A stretch of 64,000 bases of DNA from Thelephora terrestris. Lineage: Eukaryota > Basidiomycota > Agaricomycetes > Thelephorales > Thelephoraceae. The translations under genes and the position numbers were made by a program. This document shows positions 20,350-33,900 of this stretch, in pieces. The notes beneath the pieces were generated by a model. It searched no databases, was not told the DNA's origin, and saw nothing but the letters and a program-made list of their open reading frames with translations. Where the stretch lies: contig WIUZ02000001.1 of the NCBI GenBank assembly GCA_015956445.1, forward strand, positions 1 to 64,000, in the 5' to 3' direction. The stretch's first letter is position 1, and each line of letters starts with the position of its first letter.

Positions 20350-22684
20350 TTCTCCGCAACTAATTAGAATTCCCACTTTCTTTTTCTCACATCGGTCATC
20401 CGGAAGACACAACCTTCCACAGACGCTATTGTACCGGCTGGGCTTTCGTTCTCTACTTGTGCTTTCATACTCAGCTTTTATGACCCGGACTAAACCTGGA
20501 CGCCCCTTCCAAGGAGGGGTGCCGTCTTGACCGAAGGTCGTCCCCGGTCGGTATTTACCAACACGAGAAGATCCGGTTTACGATTTGGGCGCCATGACTT
20601 TTATCTGCTGAATTCGCAGGCCTACTCACCACTCTGCCTTCCCGCTCCTGGTCAGTGCCAAGCGTGCGGATCTCAAAGGGCCTCCCGCACCTTCAGATCA
20701 GGTAGACCGACTTGGACTGATCAAGGTCCCTCTCGTTCATTTCTTCAACCACAACTGTCGTCACCGGCTGTCTGGCGTTGCGAAGCGGCCCTTCTACCTT
20801 CACTCCCGTCGATTTGAGCGGGTGAAGATAGCTTCATCTTGAGCTCGACCGCTCGACCAACTGCGATAGAGGACCGCGAACTTGCAGAGTTCAACTTTGG
20901 CGTGCAGCACGGACTGTTTGTCCTTCCATTCCTTCCGTACACCGCGAAGAATCTTCATTTCCAGCCTTGCCCGTTTGACGAACGGGTTTTGGCGACGCTG
21001 ATTGAATGCGAGCGCCCTTTGGTTGCCAAGTAACGATAGGTACACCGACAAGAAACGACGGCATGGAACTACGAACGCACGAACGACAAGCGAGACCGGG
21101 GTCCCAGATATCCACTCAGAAATGCTCCACCCAGAGAGTTGTGGGCGCCGTCGAGCGGTGCTGGCGGAAAGATCGCGCCGAACGGCCCGGCGTGGAGGAA
21201 AATTCTCCCCTGTTCGAATAAAACCCGCGACCATACATCTCCAGGGGGATGCATAGCGGATCGGGTTGGGAAGAAGCGCCCAGCTTTCAGTCGATCGATA
21301 TTTCAATGAAGATCGGATATCGTGTGGGGGTCTCTACCCAACCATCAGGGCAAGGGGGACATAGTCTTTGGAGCGTTCCCACCCGCCCCGTGAGAACCAA
21401 CCAGGATTTCCGGAAGCGAGGGGGGGCGGGGGGCTGGTAGAGATACGATTTAGCACCCATTCTAGGTGACTCCGATGCCCCCGAGTCTCATTCTTGGGGC
21501 TGAAACATGAGTGCAATGACTAAGTACCAGGCCTTTGGGGGTGCTTTCTTCCCCAACTTCTACCGGGGAGAGTGTAAGTCCATTATTAATCTTGTTGCCA
21601 TCCTCCCCGTCTGTGTTTCAACTTCTGCCATCAGGTCAATCTGACCAAAATACTCATTTCGTACTTTTAGGGGTGGGGAGACAAACAGGTCTCGCGACCG
21701 GTGGCTATCGGGATGCGGTTCTCCGCAACCAATTAGAACTCAAATAGGCAATTTCAATCTCTGCAAGGGCGTCCGGCCCTTCCCTGTAGGAAGCACGCTG
21801 TTGCGATCGAGGGTTGGAATCAGCAAGCTGGCAAAGCCGCTGACTTTCCCCCCAACCAGCTCGAGGCCTCCGAAATTGAAAAGTCAGGTACCATGGCTCC
21901 AGATCTCTGGATTCACGGATCTTCTCGGTTGCGGTTCACACTTCTCGGAGTGAACACGAGTTCTCTTGACCCCCCCTCACCCTTGCGTCATGCGTGGTGC
22001 GCCGCGTTACAAGACCAGCCGCGGCTGCGGTATAACTATAAGGTACCCTACTAATTCCTACCAACGTTCCTGGGTCGCGGTTCGACTGGTTCCCCTTCCT
22101 CAAGTCCCCGAAATCTATCATCTTCGCCTTGTTTATCTCCTATCCGGACGTTGGATGACAAGGGTCGTCGTGTGCCTCGTCTCCGTGGGGTTCCGTCCGT
22201 TCCCTACAACCCCCCCCACCCCCGCCTTCTGCTGATAGGCGGGCTTCGGGAGTTGGGCCGAATAACCGTACAACGTCACTGCATTATTTTAAAACCACCT
22301 GTACGCTACTTAAGTTACTACAGGTACCCGACACCACAGCTCCAAGAAATATAGGAGTTCGTTACGTCCAGCCACTTCTGTTTCTCCGTTGACCCGGCTC
22401 TTCCCTCTCTAAGTCTGGCCATGGGCCGAGTCCCCCCCCCCCGTTTATATCCTGAGGAGGATACTGTGGTGTGGTGTGCTTGCTCACGCCAAATTTACAG
22501 GCTACAGATTATTTCTGGCGGTCTGCAGCCCGCTATCATTTCTGCGAGACGCTGCCTAGGATTTTGGCTGTGTGTAACTCCAATGGTTCAAAATAAGGAC
22601 ACTAAGGAGCATATCGCAATCAATGGCATTCAAAACCCATATCCTGGTAGTTGTACAACGGTGAAAGAAACGAATCTTAGTTGA
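20350..22684. other. Gene-poor stretch after NDUFA6
   Basis: No complete gene is supported. The stretch holds the NDUFA6-like fragment (separate entry). A plus-strand open piece (about 20640-20818, reading AKRADLKGPPAPSDQVDRLG and VPLVHFFNHN) and another (20839-21033, FGVQHGLFVLPFLPYTAKN) look faintly coding but have no start, splice partners or recognisable domain. Confidence 0.4.
21540..21747 (+). pseudogene. Decayed copy of the NDUFA6 3' end
   Basis: The end of NDUFA6 (exon 3 and about 20 nt beyond it: GGGACGAACAGGCTGTACGA to GTTCTCCGCAACTAATTAGA) is mirrored at about 21670-21743 by GGGGAGACAAACAGGTCTCG to GTTCTCCGCAACCAATTAGA. Upstream, GAFFPNFYRG followed by a GTAAGT-like donor parallels FLQRFYQG plus donor. 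No LYR-bearing exon accompanies it and the reading frame adds residues beyond the normal stop, so it looks like a partial duplication, not a second gene. Confidence 0.55.
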
Positions 22685-25600
22685 TCAGTAACCCCTCTGC
22701 TCTTCCTCGTATTCTTTGATCGTGTCGAAGATGACCCCCAAAGCTATCAGCCCCAAGGTTCTTGCTCCCATCAACTCCCTCTCTTCCTGGGTGACTCTCC
22801 ACAACGCCCAAGCCTTCTCCAACTTGGTCTCGAATTCGTCATCTTTGGAAGCGACCTCGCCCCTGACGCCTTTCACCTGCAAATCCGTCTGTTCTCTCAA
22901 CTTCGACATCATATTGAGTCGGAACCGTGGCTGGGATGTCCTCGCGACGATCGTTCCGACAGCCGCTTCCTCTTCGGTGAGCATGGCATCGCGGCTGTAT
23001 GAAATTGTATAGGCAGCACAGATTATTTTGAGTTCCGCCGTGTACCTGTCGAAAATGGTGAACGCGCGGTCACGGTAGTCAGGGTCGACGTCGTCCCCGT
23101 CTATGAACTGGGTGATTCGCTCAAAGACGGCGGCGTCGACTTTGTCATCGTTCCGCAAGCTCATTCGCTCCAACTCTGCGAGCAGGCGGTCACCCTCTTC
23201 TCCACCCTCCTCTGCGCGCAGCTTTCTGCGCTGCGCTCTGTTCACGCTTCGAACGATATCGAGGGCTGGTAACTGAATCGCCCTGAACAGTCGACCGACG
23301 GCCGTCGTGCTCTCGTAGAAGTCTGCGCTCTTGCTGTCGTTCATGGTCTCTGGCTGACTCCAGTCCGGCCTCGCCTTGAATTTCGTTTTCGGTATTTTCT
23401 CCAAGGGAACGGGGGTGGAGCTCTTTGGATAGTCGACGGCAAAGCTGTGCAGTTGCGCCAACGTCTCGCAATCCTCATCGAAAACGCTACTTTGATCCGC
23501 GATAATCAGCCAGTTGCTCGAAATGAGGCCCAAAACCTATTAATCCCAGTCAGCGGTGCCCCCCCCCCCCTTCCCACATGAACAGCACACTCACGTCTGA
23601 ATTGACATAATCCGTCACGAAGTCAGCGACGTCGTCCATAGTACACTTCCGGTCGAGCAGCCTCTTCGGCGCGTCAGGGTATGCGGCCGGACTGTGTGTT
23701 TTTTCAATGGGAAGTTGGCGCCGAGGAGCGATGTTATACTGAGGTTGTGTGAGCGGTATGTTGGAGTGTGATATGCCAAGTCACTCACAAGATCTCCATC
23801 GAGGTCCCCACCCCCTAGCTTGGAGGGAACCGGTCGGTCACCTGTGCGATACTCTCTAAGCGTTCAAGTAATCCGATGAAAGTAAAGATTGTACCCTTTA
23901 TGGAGAAGACAACAGCGTTCGGCAGTCGCTCCTTCTCGAAGGGAGACCCCGGAGGTGGGCGTCCAATCGCCCTGACAAGCTGCACGTCACCTGGATGGAT
24001 CACGGGGGACCTGCGACCGCTCAGACGGAGGACATATCAGGGAGAACAGTCCCATACCTGGTGATCACCATTTCGCCCTCAAGGTATTCCAATCTCTTTG
24101 TCTGTTGGTTGACGATACAGGCAAAAACTTCGTCGGGTTTGAGCCATCCGTGAATATCGGCGACGCCGACTAATGTGTGCCCAGGATTGATTGGGATCCG
24201 AGCGTGGTGTTTGAGTTCTCGAAGAGCATGGTTGATGGCAAAGTCCATCAGGTGCTTGAAGAATGGGTCCTTCTGCATTGGAACTTTGAGTTTGTGCAGG
24301 TGGTACATGATGGAGGGGAGTCGGAAAGATGCACCCAGGCCGCATGATTCGAACAATTCGCCAGCACTTTTGAGATCCTGTCTGGAATTCTGAGCTTGCC
24401 GAACAGCTGCATCCTGGTGGTCCTTAAAAACCTGATATTTGACTCCGAGGCCTTCGAGCACCATTATCAGCGGTCGGTTAAGGTAGAAGGGGCTGGGGCG
24501 GTCGAACGCCCTGACGATCTCGATCTCCGACCATTCAGGTGCTTGAAACTTGATCATTGAGGGGCGGAGGGCAAGTTCACGACCACTTTGGAGGTAGTCA
24601 ACGCTCACCATTCCCTTCGCGAGACACGTCAGTATGGGGTTCAAAGAGACATGACAGAACATGGTGCACACACCTTGCATCCTTGGAACCGAATCTGAAG
24701 GACTGTCGCCAGGTCGGTGGGAAGCCACCTTGCCTTCCGCGACATCCGAATCATTGCGCGATGAATTTCTTCCGCAAGCTCGTACGAGATCGTTCCAACT
24801 CCGTCAGTGAAATTATGCCTCCCCCGGGAAGGGTCTCCTGGAACCTTGAGCACTTCGATGTCGGGCAACTCCCGAATCTCTTCCGGCTCGATGGTAACGC
24901 CGGGGTCCGTGGAAGTGAATGCTTGGCTTATCCTAGCTCCGTACCTCCCTGGGCAGTAGATGAGGTTCCTGTCGGAAGTATTGTCGAAGTTTCCCAGTGA
25001 TTCGATTATGGAGGGAGGGTGAACCAGGACTCCCTCGTCCTTGAACGGACGCATGAACCAGACGGAATGTTCCTTGAGAGCCGATTGTGAGTAGGCGAGG
25101 AAAAAGTACTCTCGCCCACAGATTTTCAGCCCAGTTTCGCGAAGGATTGTGCCGTACCGCTTTTTCACGAACGTTGCGCCATCCACCTCTCGGTCAAAAC
25201 GAAACTTCAACCGGGTCTCCTCCTCGAAGGTCATCCGGATGAAACATGAGTGACGGTTTGGATACTTTCTGAAAACTCTATTCGATTTTTCCTGGAACGG
25301 GCCGCTGAATTTCATCGCGGTAGGCGTGACAGAGACGTGGTAGCATGAGAAGGTGTCTTCAGGTATTGGATTTTCGGGGCCACTGGGTTCTGGTACATAT
25401 TCTCGTGCGGCCGTGAGGAATAGATCGGGGATGTCCTTGGAGTGAATGTCCCATGTAGATTCTTTGAGCGCAGAATGGAATAAGCGCAGAACGCCGACAG
25501 TGTGCTTCGGGCCCTCTGATCGAACGAGGTCTTCCACTGCTTCTCGGGTAGCCAATACTTCTCGAAAATCGACCAACATGTCCCGGACGGTTTTCTCCAA

Positions 25601-26545
25601 CTGGAACGCAACTTCGAAATCTAGTTGGGCCAACCATCTCTCGAACTGCGCTGCGAGTTCCGCGGAAAACAGCTGTCGGTATTCCTTGTGATAGATGTCG
25701 TCGGACAGTTTCACGGAGGGGATGACCCCACACAGCGTACGGAACGCCCCCAAAGAACTCCTGGAGTCGCAAATCAAACGAACAGCGAGGGACGCGTAGG
25801 CAACGACCCGCTCGTGGCTGGCGTCGAGCGCCGAGACCCTGGTTCTTTTAAGAGGGGAGGAATCAGGTTGAGGGGTTGTGATGACTTCCTCGAAAATCGG
25901 GGCCGATTCGAGGCTGAAGAAGATCACCGGGAGAGAACCGTCCATTCCACAAGATACCCGACGCCCGTTTATCTGCGCCAACCGTAGGGCGATTGACTTT
26001 GACCCAAAAACGACTCTGAACTCCCGCCTGTCTTCATCATAGCCGAGGAGCCCTGACTCCGGATCAAGTGACTTCTCCCATTCGCAGGAAAAGACCAAAT
26101 CCCTGCACTCCCAGCCGAACTCAATTCCACGGATGGGTATCCGATTCGCCTCTGCTTCCTCCATTCTCCTCTGTTTCTCTGCCTCCTCGCGGGGATCGAC
26201 GTAGGGAGTACGTTTGAGCTTTTCGATGATGCCCTTGTTGGGTGCGTGTTTCGATTTCCCGAAGGAAACCTGTCTCTGGGAAAATCGAAGGGTCTTGAGG
26301 GGTAGTAGACCCTCGTACTCTTCGAGGAACCGCCTCGCCACCCTTTCGGACGCGACCGTAAACCTACCACTACCGCTGTGGATGGTTCCTACCCTCTTAT
26401 TTTTCGTATGAAGCTGAACGTCGAGGTTGACCCGAAACGGCTGCCATAGCTCGAGGTAGTCGTCACGGTGTAGAACCTTTGCAATCTCGGTGACCACGTC
26501 CGCTCTGGTGGCGTGGAAGTCCACGTTCCACATAAACACTTCCAT
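22685..26545 (-). CDS. RNA-dependent RNA polymerase, QDE-1/RdRP family
   Basis: Six exons (26545-24674, 24614-24058, 24010-23895, 23841-23789, 23738-23595, 23536-22685) sum to 3594 nt, or 1197 aa. The start MEVFMWNVDF is the usual fungal RdRP N-terminus. Conserved blocks follow in order: FTDGVGTIS (579-587), PTDLATVLQIRFQGCKG, then HPGDVQLVRAI, PNAVVFSIKGDRPVPSKL and the catalytic GGGDLDGDLYN with the metal-binding aspartates at 861, 863 and 865. The C-terminal 300 residues are helical and end in EEEQRGY. These enzymes turn aberrant single-stranded RNA into double-stranded RNA for Dicer in quelling and related silencing of repeats. The gene is unbroken, with short GT-AG introns. A second homopolymer (10 Cs near 23560) lies in the last intron. 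The closest paralogue type cannot be told without alignment. Confidence 0.95.
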
Positions 26546-29500
26546 CTGGAGCGTTCGTTAGCTTTGGGGTGGAGGAATTCGACCTCTACTTACTGTGGTC
26601 CAACGTCGAAGCGATTGGAAAGTGTGGCGGCTCTGGCTAGGGGCCGGGCCTACTTTCTTATCGGTTGGCCGAGACTGTATTCGCCCCATCCCGTGACGGT
26701 GATACACACTATACCTACAAAAGTAAACTCTGGTATTCCCGGCTCACCACAACGCCGTATGATTACCGCCACAGTTCTGATAGGATCGTGGGGTGTCCCC
26801 TCACACGCGCCGTAGACTTATCTCTGATCCTCTTCCACGCCAGTAGGGGTATTATGACTTCCAGAGATTCGCCAATATGATTCTGTAGTGTCTACCACGG
26901 GTGTATACCTTTACGCTTACTGGTAGCCACACGCTTCGGAACGACCGCTACAACAGATGGTAGATGCCATAGGTTCAAATATAGAGGTCCCGAGACTGAT
27001 CTGCAACTTTACCGCTCCAATGGTCCTCTCCCAAGGCGATTAACCGAGGCTTTGACCTTATCACCAAAGTCATACCCTCCTTGTTGGTGAGCCTTTCCAC
27101 ATCCTGTCGGATACTCGCGATCGCATGGGATCAAGATATCAGAGATAACACTGTCCCCCAACGCCGTCTCCCTGCGATCCTCTCTACTTCATTCCTGACC
27201 GCAGTATCCCGCTTGCCGTAGCGGAGGCAAAACACACCGTACCACCTGACAACACCTTGTACAATTCCAATAAACCAATGCCGTTCTGCAGACACCACCC
27301 GAACAGTTCCAGATCCTCCTCAAGCCGACCACGATGTGCGAGAAGACTTCAGAAACTCCACTCTGAGGTTCTAAGTAGCCCGGATAGCATAACGACGCCG
27401 CATCTCCCCTAACCGATAAGCGATGGGCGGGGTCAATCGTGAATAGAGCAAGGTACTCACAGAATCGTGGCATTCCCTGCGTAGTTGAGCCATCGGAGGG
27501 TACAAAAGTCATCAGCCCAATGGCGTAGAACCGAATGTGCATAGCTGCGCCGTTGATAACCACCTGCCCACGTCGAACCCCCCGACGAATTGGACGGATT
27601 ACTGGGGGAAAGTTTATATAACCGCGTTCGTGGCCAGGTAAATCCCCTATAGGCAATGTCAACCGAAAAACCCGAAAATTAGTCCCTCAGGCAGTCAATT
27701 AGATACCTCTAGAAATGCCCACACGGCCCGACGAGCAGCCTTCCAATGCTGGTCGCCGGGGAGTTGTTCGAGGCCTGAGCACGCGAAGGGCCGACGGGGT
27801 TGGTGCACATCCCAAGGAGAGGCTCGCCGAAAGGATCATGGGGAGCTTTCCGGGTCAGTGTGTTGCGCTCCGGGAAAGGCCAGCCAACCCTCTTCTCTCG
27901 TACAGTGCACGGAAAACAATGTCAATTATAAACATCACGGTGAGGCTTTGTAGCGACAGCCCTCCAGAGCGACGTCACCGGGGGACTGAGTGAAATTCAA
28001 GATGCGTAATGATTTCCCCATGAGATATTCAGATACGTCACGACCCGGCGAAAGGGACACCAGTTCCTAAGTGCCAAGTCGATCGTGACAGCCACGGTGG
28101 AGGTCCGGGGGGCTGAAACATTCCGTGGGGGGTCACCGTAGATGGGACGTTCTTGGTTCCATACTATGCCAAGTGACCCCCGATATGAGGTCTGTAACGT
28201 TCGCGTTGGACGTTTCGCCTAGGCTGGAATCCAGCCTCGATTTCAGAGGCGGGGTGGACGCGATTTAGAAGGGGAGCGACGCCTCTAGTTTCGCCGGCAC
28301 AGTGAATAAAGCTTGGTCGGCCACGGAGCGATCCAGGAGAAAGGTTGGGGTCTGGAAGAGGAAACACAAGGAGAGGGGAGCCCAACGGTTCACCTCCCGG
28401 AGGTGACGAGAGAGGGCGATCCCGACAGAAACGGCCAGCGAGTTTGAGCAGCATCTCAACCAACGCTTTGTTCATCTCCTCGTAATCCTGCTGGAGTTCC
28501 GATTGGGTGTCGGGCAAAAAAACGGACGCGCCAGTGTCTGCGCAAAACCCCAGGGATGATGAGTGCACACAGCGACTCCGATTCGCGTCGCAACACACAG
28601 TTGTCCACTCCCATGCAGGATACGGCCCGATCAGGACCGTGGAGCTTGATGCCATGTCACGCCACGCATTACGAGGGGTCTGTTACAAGCTATTGCGGAG
28701 GAATCCTGCGATTGCAGTGCAAACTCCGGTGGTGGGGAATTTGCGTAGGCGATGTACCTCTCCAAAGGCGTTTTGCCTGTGCGCGTCCTACGTAAACGGC
28801 AACCGCATTCAGGCCGCGGTGTCAACGGCGTTGGAACGCCAACGCCACAACACGTACTTTCATTGTCAGAGACACATCTTTGCCAGGCAGGTTGGGGCTC
28901 AAACGTTCACCGTTTTGGATTTCTAGACCATATCTATAACTCTTTAGGGGAAATAAGTCTGGATCATACAGTACAGGCAATATTGAAACAAGGAGAAGGT
29001 AGAAGAGCGAGGAGAGAGAAAGAGGAAGATCGACACATTTCAAAAGCCCCGCTTGCTTGGGGGCGGGGTTTATACCAATTTCTAAAGGTGAAGGTGGGGG
29101 AATGGTGAGGTGGTGGTACAAGTGTGCTATACGAACCAGAAGACCTGAGGACTCGGACAAGGCAAACCGAAAGCGGGCAAGGTCACGGACAGAGATAAAG
29201 AGAAGAAAAACCTGCAACGAGCACAATTGATGGAGAAAACCCTGGGCAGCAATCCTAAACCGAAAACGGCCGAAAGGCGAGAGCAATGAAGACCAGAAAA
29301 TGGGCAGTGACTGCGAGATAAAAGCGTTCGCCACTTGGCTCTGCCGCGACAGATTTTTTTGATACATAGCATACGGGAATGGAAGCCGGAAAGATTTGGG
29401 AATAGGGGGATGGGTTCAGCGAGTCAGTAAGACAACGACAGGAAGCACTGGGTAGTGAAAGGGTGGATCGGCCAATGTGAAGACACGGGAATCGGGTTAC

Positions 29501-30070
29501 GACATTGGGTTGGGTGCTTTTGTCCTTGATGGGATAGTGGAGCAGTTGCGGTGAGAAATTCCAGGCGACAATGGCAATGAGCGCATCGCCCTGATAGGTT
29601 TAAAAGGGGTTCGAACAAGATGGGGGTAACAGGATCCAGACCTGTCGCTCGGAGTTGGACTTAAATCATGCCGGTAATAAGGTAAGAGGACGAAACGGTG
29701 AAAGCGTGTGTGTGTGTCAGTGAGGAATGTTGCGGGATGGGCTGATTGAGCGAGAGGGGGTTCTATAGGATCAAGTTGGATGTGGTGCCGAGCCAAATGC
29801 GGTCAGAGGAATGGGTGTTGGGGAGAGAGAGGGTGGAAAGGGAAGATGATAACAATAGAGGCAAGGGATGTAAATATGAACAACGTCCATTTGTTGCTCG
29901 AGAGGGTTGAAAGTGATTGTCCGTATGTACAAGCCGCGATACTTTCACCTCCTGAATGTTGTGTTTGTTTGATGCTGATCACGTCAGCTCGGGTGCCGAA
30001 TAACGATGGATTTGAAGGAACGCCACGGGCACTCACTCTCGGGATCGGGAGGGAGTGGAGGTTCTGCAAA
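26546..30070. other. Long stretch without a confirmed gene
   Basis: Open minus-strand frames at 27189-27662 and 28164-28655 are the only candidates. The second has a helical segment (ELQQDYEEMNKALVEMLLKL) in a setting of coding-like composition, but starts and exon partners cannot be found and no domain is recognised. A GT dinucleotide run lies near 29705-29717. The rest shows short overlapping frames on both strands and reads as intergenic or decayed DNA. Confidence 0.4.
28164..28655 (-). CDS. Possible exon of an unrecognised gene
   Basis: The open frame of 163 codons contains LPDTQSELQQDYEEMNKALV followed by EMLLKLAGRFCRDR, an amphipathic helix pattern, then a Pro/Ser/Gly-rich stretch. It could be one exon of a larger minus-strand gene, since a second compatible frame lies just upstream (28825-28631). 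No domain is identifiable and it may equally be chance. Confidence 0.2.
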   Translation of the reverse strand: MASSSTVLIGPYPAWEWTTVCCDANRSRCVHSSSLGFCADTGASVFLPDTQSELQQDYEEMNKALVEMLLKLAGRFCRDRPLSSPPGGEPLGSPLLVFPLPDPNLSPGSLRGRPSFIHCAGETRGVAPLLNRVHPASEIEAGFQPRRNVQRERYRPHIGGHLA

Positions 30071-30904
30071 TCACTCTTCCTCCTCCTCGGAGATGGACTC
30101 CAGTGATGAAGTCCTTCCATGGCTGCTCCTCCTGCTCCTCGACCCGCCAGGCGGCGGAATCAAAGACGATGAATCCGCCTTCTGTAGCAGCATCAAGTTC
30201 GCCTGATTAAGGCTGAGTAGAGCGCCCGAAGAACCAGAGGAGGAGAACAAGCAACCAGTGGAGTTCGCGGTGGAGTAAATCGCGTTCGGGCCTCCTCCCT
30301 TGCCGTTCCAAAGGGATGGATCGGCCGGATAGGGGTTGGAAGGCTGAAATGGTGACGAGGTAGAGGTGTAAGAGGGAGGGAATGATACGTTCCTTGCCGG
30401 AAGGCAAGGTTGATGCGGCTTAGGCGAGGCGGTATAGATACAGTTTGAGGAATCGTCTGCGAAAGGGTATCCAGAACGAGTGGAACGCTTCCGCCCATTC
30501 AGGGACGGACTGGCGGACATGGTAGGGGGGAACTGAGGCACAGGTGGCGATGCAACGTAAAGCACCTCTTCACTGTCATCTCTGTGAACCTAAGAACGAG
30601 TTAAATAACGGCGAGAGAGGGGTTGATAGGAATGGGGGTATACCTGATGGTCAGGGGCGAACATCCATGGCTGGGGTAGCTCCCCGCTTTCCCTCCTGCG
30701 CCTCTGAGGCCTTCTCACGCTGGCGGTCTGGCCAGAGGGGAATGGAATGCTAGACATGGAAGTATACTGTGGGATGCCATTCGAGATATTCGAGTCGAAA
30801 CCGAAGGAGAGGGGCCAAGAAGGCCTCCGAGTGTGAGAGGGGGTTGCCGAGGAATAAAGGAGATCTTCGTCGCTGTTTGAGCTGCGGTGAGCTGAAGAAA
30901 TCAT
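30071..30904 (-). CDS. Ser/Pro-rich low-complexity protein of unknown function
   Basis: Two exons, 30904-30644 and 30589-30071, are joined by a 54-nt GT-AG intron in phase 0, giving 259 aa. The protein is rich in Ser, Pro, Arg and Asn throughout, without a predicted fold, signal peptide or membrane segment. Landmarks are RRPQRRRRES near the end of exon 1, SLNGRKRSTRSGY, SLNQANLMLLQKADSSSLIP and the end RSRRSSHGRTSSLESISEEE plus two more Glu. The Arg-rich SR-like patches next to an acidic C-terminal tail resemble regulatory, phosphorylation-prone fungal proteins, but no family is recognised. Splice signals and consistent frame make it a credible gene. Its function is unknown. Confidence 0.55.
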
Positions 30905-33900
30905 GACCTATGTTTATCTGAGGGAGAGAGAAAGAGAGGTAGCGAAGGGGATGGGAGAGAGTAAGTGAAGAGGAGGGATCGAAAACTGATGGGAAAGCAA
31001 CGGAGGCAGGGAATTATATAATTTTTCGGAATTCCCACTAGTCCGTCTTATAGCGTAAATCCTTATTGATCAAAACTGTCAGCCACCGGGCCGTTCCTTA
31101 TTTTTTTTACAGTGACTCCTTATCTTTGTCTGCAGGTGAAAGGGGGCCAGAAAGGGTGGGCGGACCAGCCAAGTCTTTGTACGAGTGAGCAACGACTGCG
31201 TCCTTGCATCTTTTCGGGGGAGGGCGGATCACCTCTGGTAGTCAACGTCGCCAACAACGGCCATCCGCATCAATCCCTGGATCTCAGACATGAAAGAGGG
31301 GTAACATCGGGGAAATATCCCGTTGGACGAGCTCCAGCCTCGAGCCTCCAGTTGTGGGTAGACTCGGTCTAAACTCTGCTCCAACGGCCGACTGTTAGAC
31401 TAAGTCGCCACCTCACAACTCCGGAAAATATCCTGAGCCGTAAGGGCCGCGACGACCCCTGGCGACTGCGCAGCAAAACAAGATCAAAGGGCTTTACCCA
31501 CTCCCTCGGTCCCCGAAGGCCTCGAACGCAACAAGAGTCACATCGGATGACGCCATGGAGAAAACAGCCAAGCAGTGACATGAGGTTTTGTGTCATCGAC
31601 ACTCCCGACTATCGACCCCGACCCCATCCAATCTCCACAAGTATTTCTCCAACCGCTCGGCTATGTACTGTGCATGCCCCGGCACATCACTCCGTTCAAA
31701 ACGGCAGGATGTCGCCTCCATACGCTCTCTCGGCGCGCCCCTCGCACTCATCATCCATCCTGTGCAGTCCTATTCAGTGCCAGTCAAACTTCCACAGGTT
31801 ATGAATCGCGCACAATCAGCGAGGACGCTCAGCTCTCACCCATTGTTTCGCGACGTCTCTATCATTAGTAAATTGAATCACGAATTCCACCGCGTTTGGG
31901 ACGGGCCGCTTCATAAATCGCTCGCCGTTCGTATCACCAGAGCGATCTATTCATTTGTCCTCCTCACGTACTACGGAGAATCCGGATACGACGATGAGCA
32001 CCTCTGATTGGGATTTGCCGTCCAAATTCAGTCAGGTTCCCTTCGCAAATCAACCGGCTTAATGGCCCTCGATTCGATAACCGCTTGTTCAATACAGATG
32101 TGCGCCATTCGAGACGTTCATTCAACCGAGATACACGGGGCAAATCAATCATCTGTGGTACGTCTCCGGACGGGGCATCATTGTCAAAGAACCCCGACCA
32201 GTGGACAGCCGGCTAACAAATGACGGTGAGTTCCGGTCCTTTGACCTGAGAATTACTTAGATGGCACCCGAATTTTTTTGGCCTGATCTAAATCATAGAC
32301 CTCAAAAGCCTAATCTTCTTCGCCACATCCTACCACCCACTCTAAATCCCCGTTCGCGACCGTACCTTCATACACGACCGGAATGAACATCCACTTATTC
32401 ATCCTTTTGGACGTGCAGTGCCGCTCAGGGTCCAAATTACGCTTCGGGCAGAATGGGCTACGGCCATTCATTCAGGGATTGTGGCACGAAGGATGCCTTC
32501 GTTTCCTCCCACCATCATAGTATACACCTCACGTAGTCCGAGTGATGGCTCAACCGTCCATCGCTTGGTGTCGGCGCTTGGCTCGATGGCTGAATTGCGC
32601 CCTAGGGTTGCCCCGGCAAATGTTTGCTGCGCTCAACACCCGCGAAATCCATCGTTTACAATACGGCGAGCGTCTACGTTCAACCAGTGTCTCCGGCTGA
32701 CAGCTTACCAAGTGCATTTAGGGTATAAATAGAACGCCCACAAGAGGTGCCCAAAATACTGAACCTTTGACCCTTGGAATCTCTTCACACCAACACCGGC
32801 CCCAATGACAGGGATACGTGAGGAGCTACGGTAGGTCGATTTGCAGGGATACTGAAACCACATTCGTGTAGGTATGCCCATTCGGGTAGAAGGCCACATC
32901 GCCGCAGCCAATCTTCCAGCGAATCGGCACGTTTCGGTAGGAAAGCTTTGCGAATATGCAAATGGCACAGGAATGCCACCGCACAAAACCCGCTTTCACA
33001 TCCTCTCTCCCTCCATCTTATGTCCTCTGTCCTACTGCCCGTGAACCACGAGGAAAGACACGCCAACATGGCGGGGCGTGATGTCCATTTTATCCAATGC
33101 CTATCTGGATGGACGCCAAGGACCCCTGAGACGGATGCAAACAAAGTCATGCTGAGCACTTCCCCAGTACCGCCCCTCACAATTCACAAACCCGTTCTAG
33201 ACACAGAGTGCGCACGTGTGACGGCCACGTAGGTAGGCAAAGGCCAACCTTCTACCGAGGTAGTTATTTTTATGCACTCGACCCCGTGCTGAATCTCTCG
33301 TCGAAGACCCCTTACCTTATTCTTGCCTGCGGCCAGGCCCGGCACTGCAGTTCGGAGCGAGGTGAGCACCGTTCGGCTTTCTATGGCTCTATATATATAC
33401 GACATGTCCAAAGCTAACATTCTTCTCATCTATGAAACTGGGCGGCCAAAAAAAAACTGAACGACTTTGTGAAAAATGCGCCCGGAAATACATTTCGCGC
33501 TTTTTGTCCGGCACGTTGATCAGTTTTATGCCACCGGAATTCACGGCAACCCACCACACCACATTCACTGAGCCACAGCCACCCCGTGATAGATATTCAA
33601 GATAACTGGACCGTTGAATAGTGTGTTGACCGGAAAAGGGGGTTGACCGAACGCATGACGCTGGCTTCCTCATGCGTCGGTCAGCACAGCTTAGCACTCT
33701 GTTGACTTCTCCCTCTAATCGATGGATATCTGTGTACTATACAGTATCTCTCGCCACTTCCCCGGTCCCTTATCGTGCCACCTCATTCGCTCGTACGGCA
33801 GAACGGAATACCAGATACCGCTCAACTGTTCATCGTTGGTCAATCACGCCCCCCCCCCCTTTCTGCAACACCACACGGCAGAACCTTCCCCGGAGAAGAA

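Noticed and set aside
27189-27662. Minus-strand frame of 157 codons
   Set aside because: No recognisable motif, no splice partners and composition not clearly coding.
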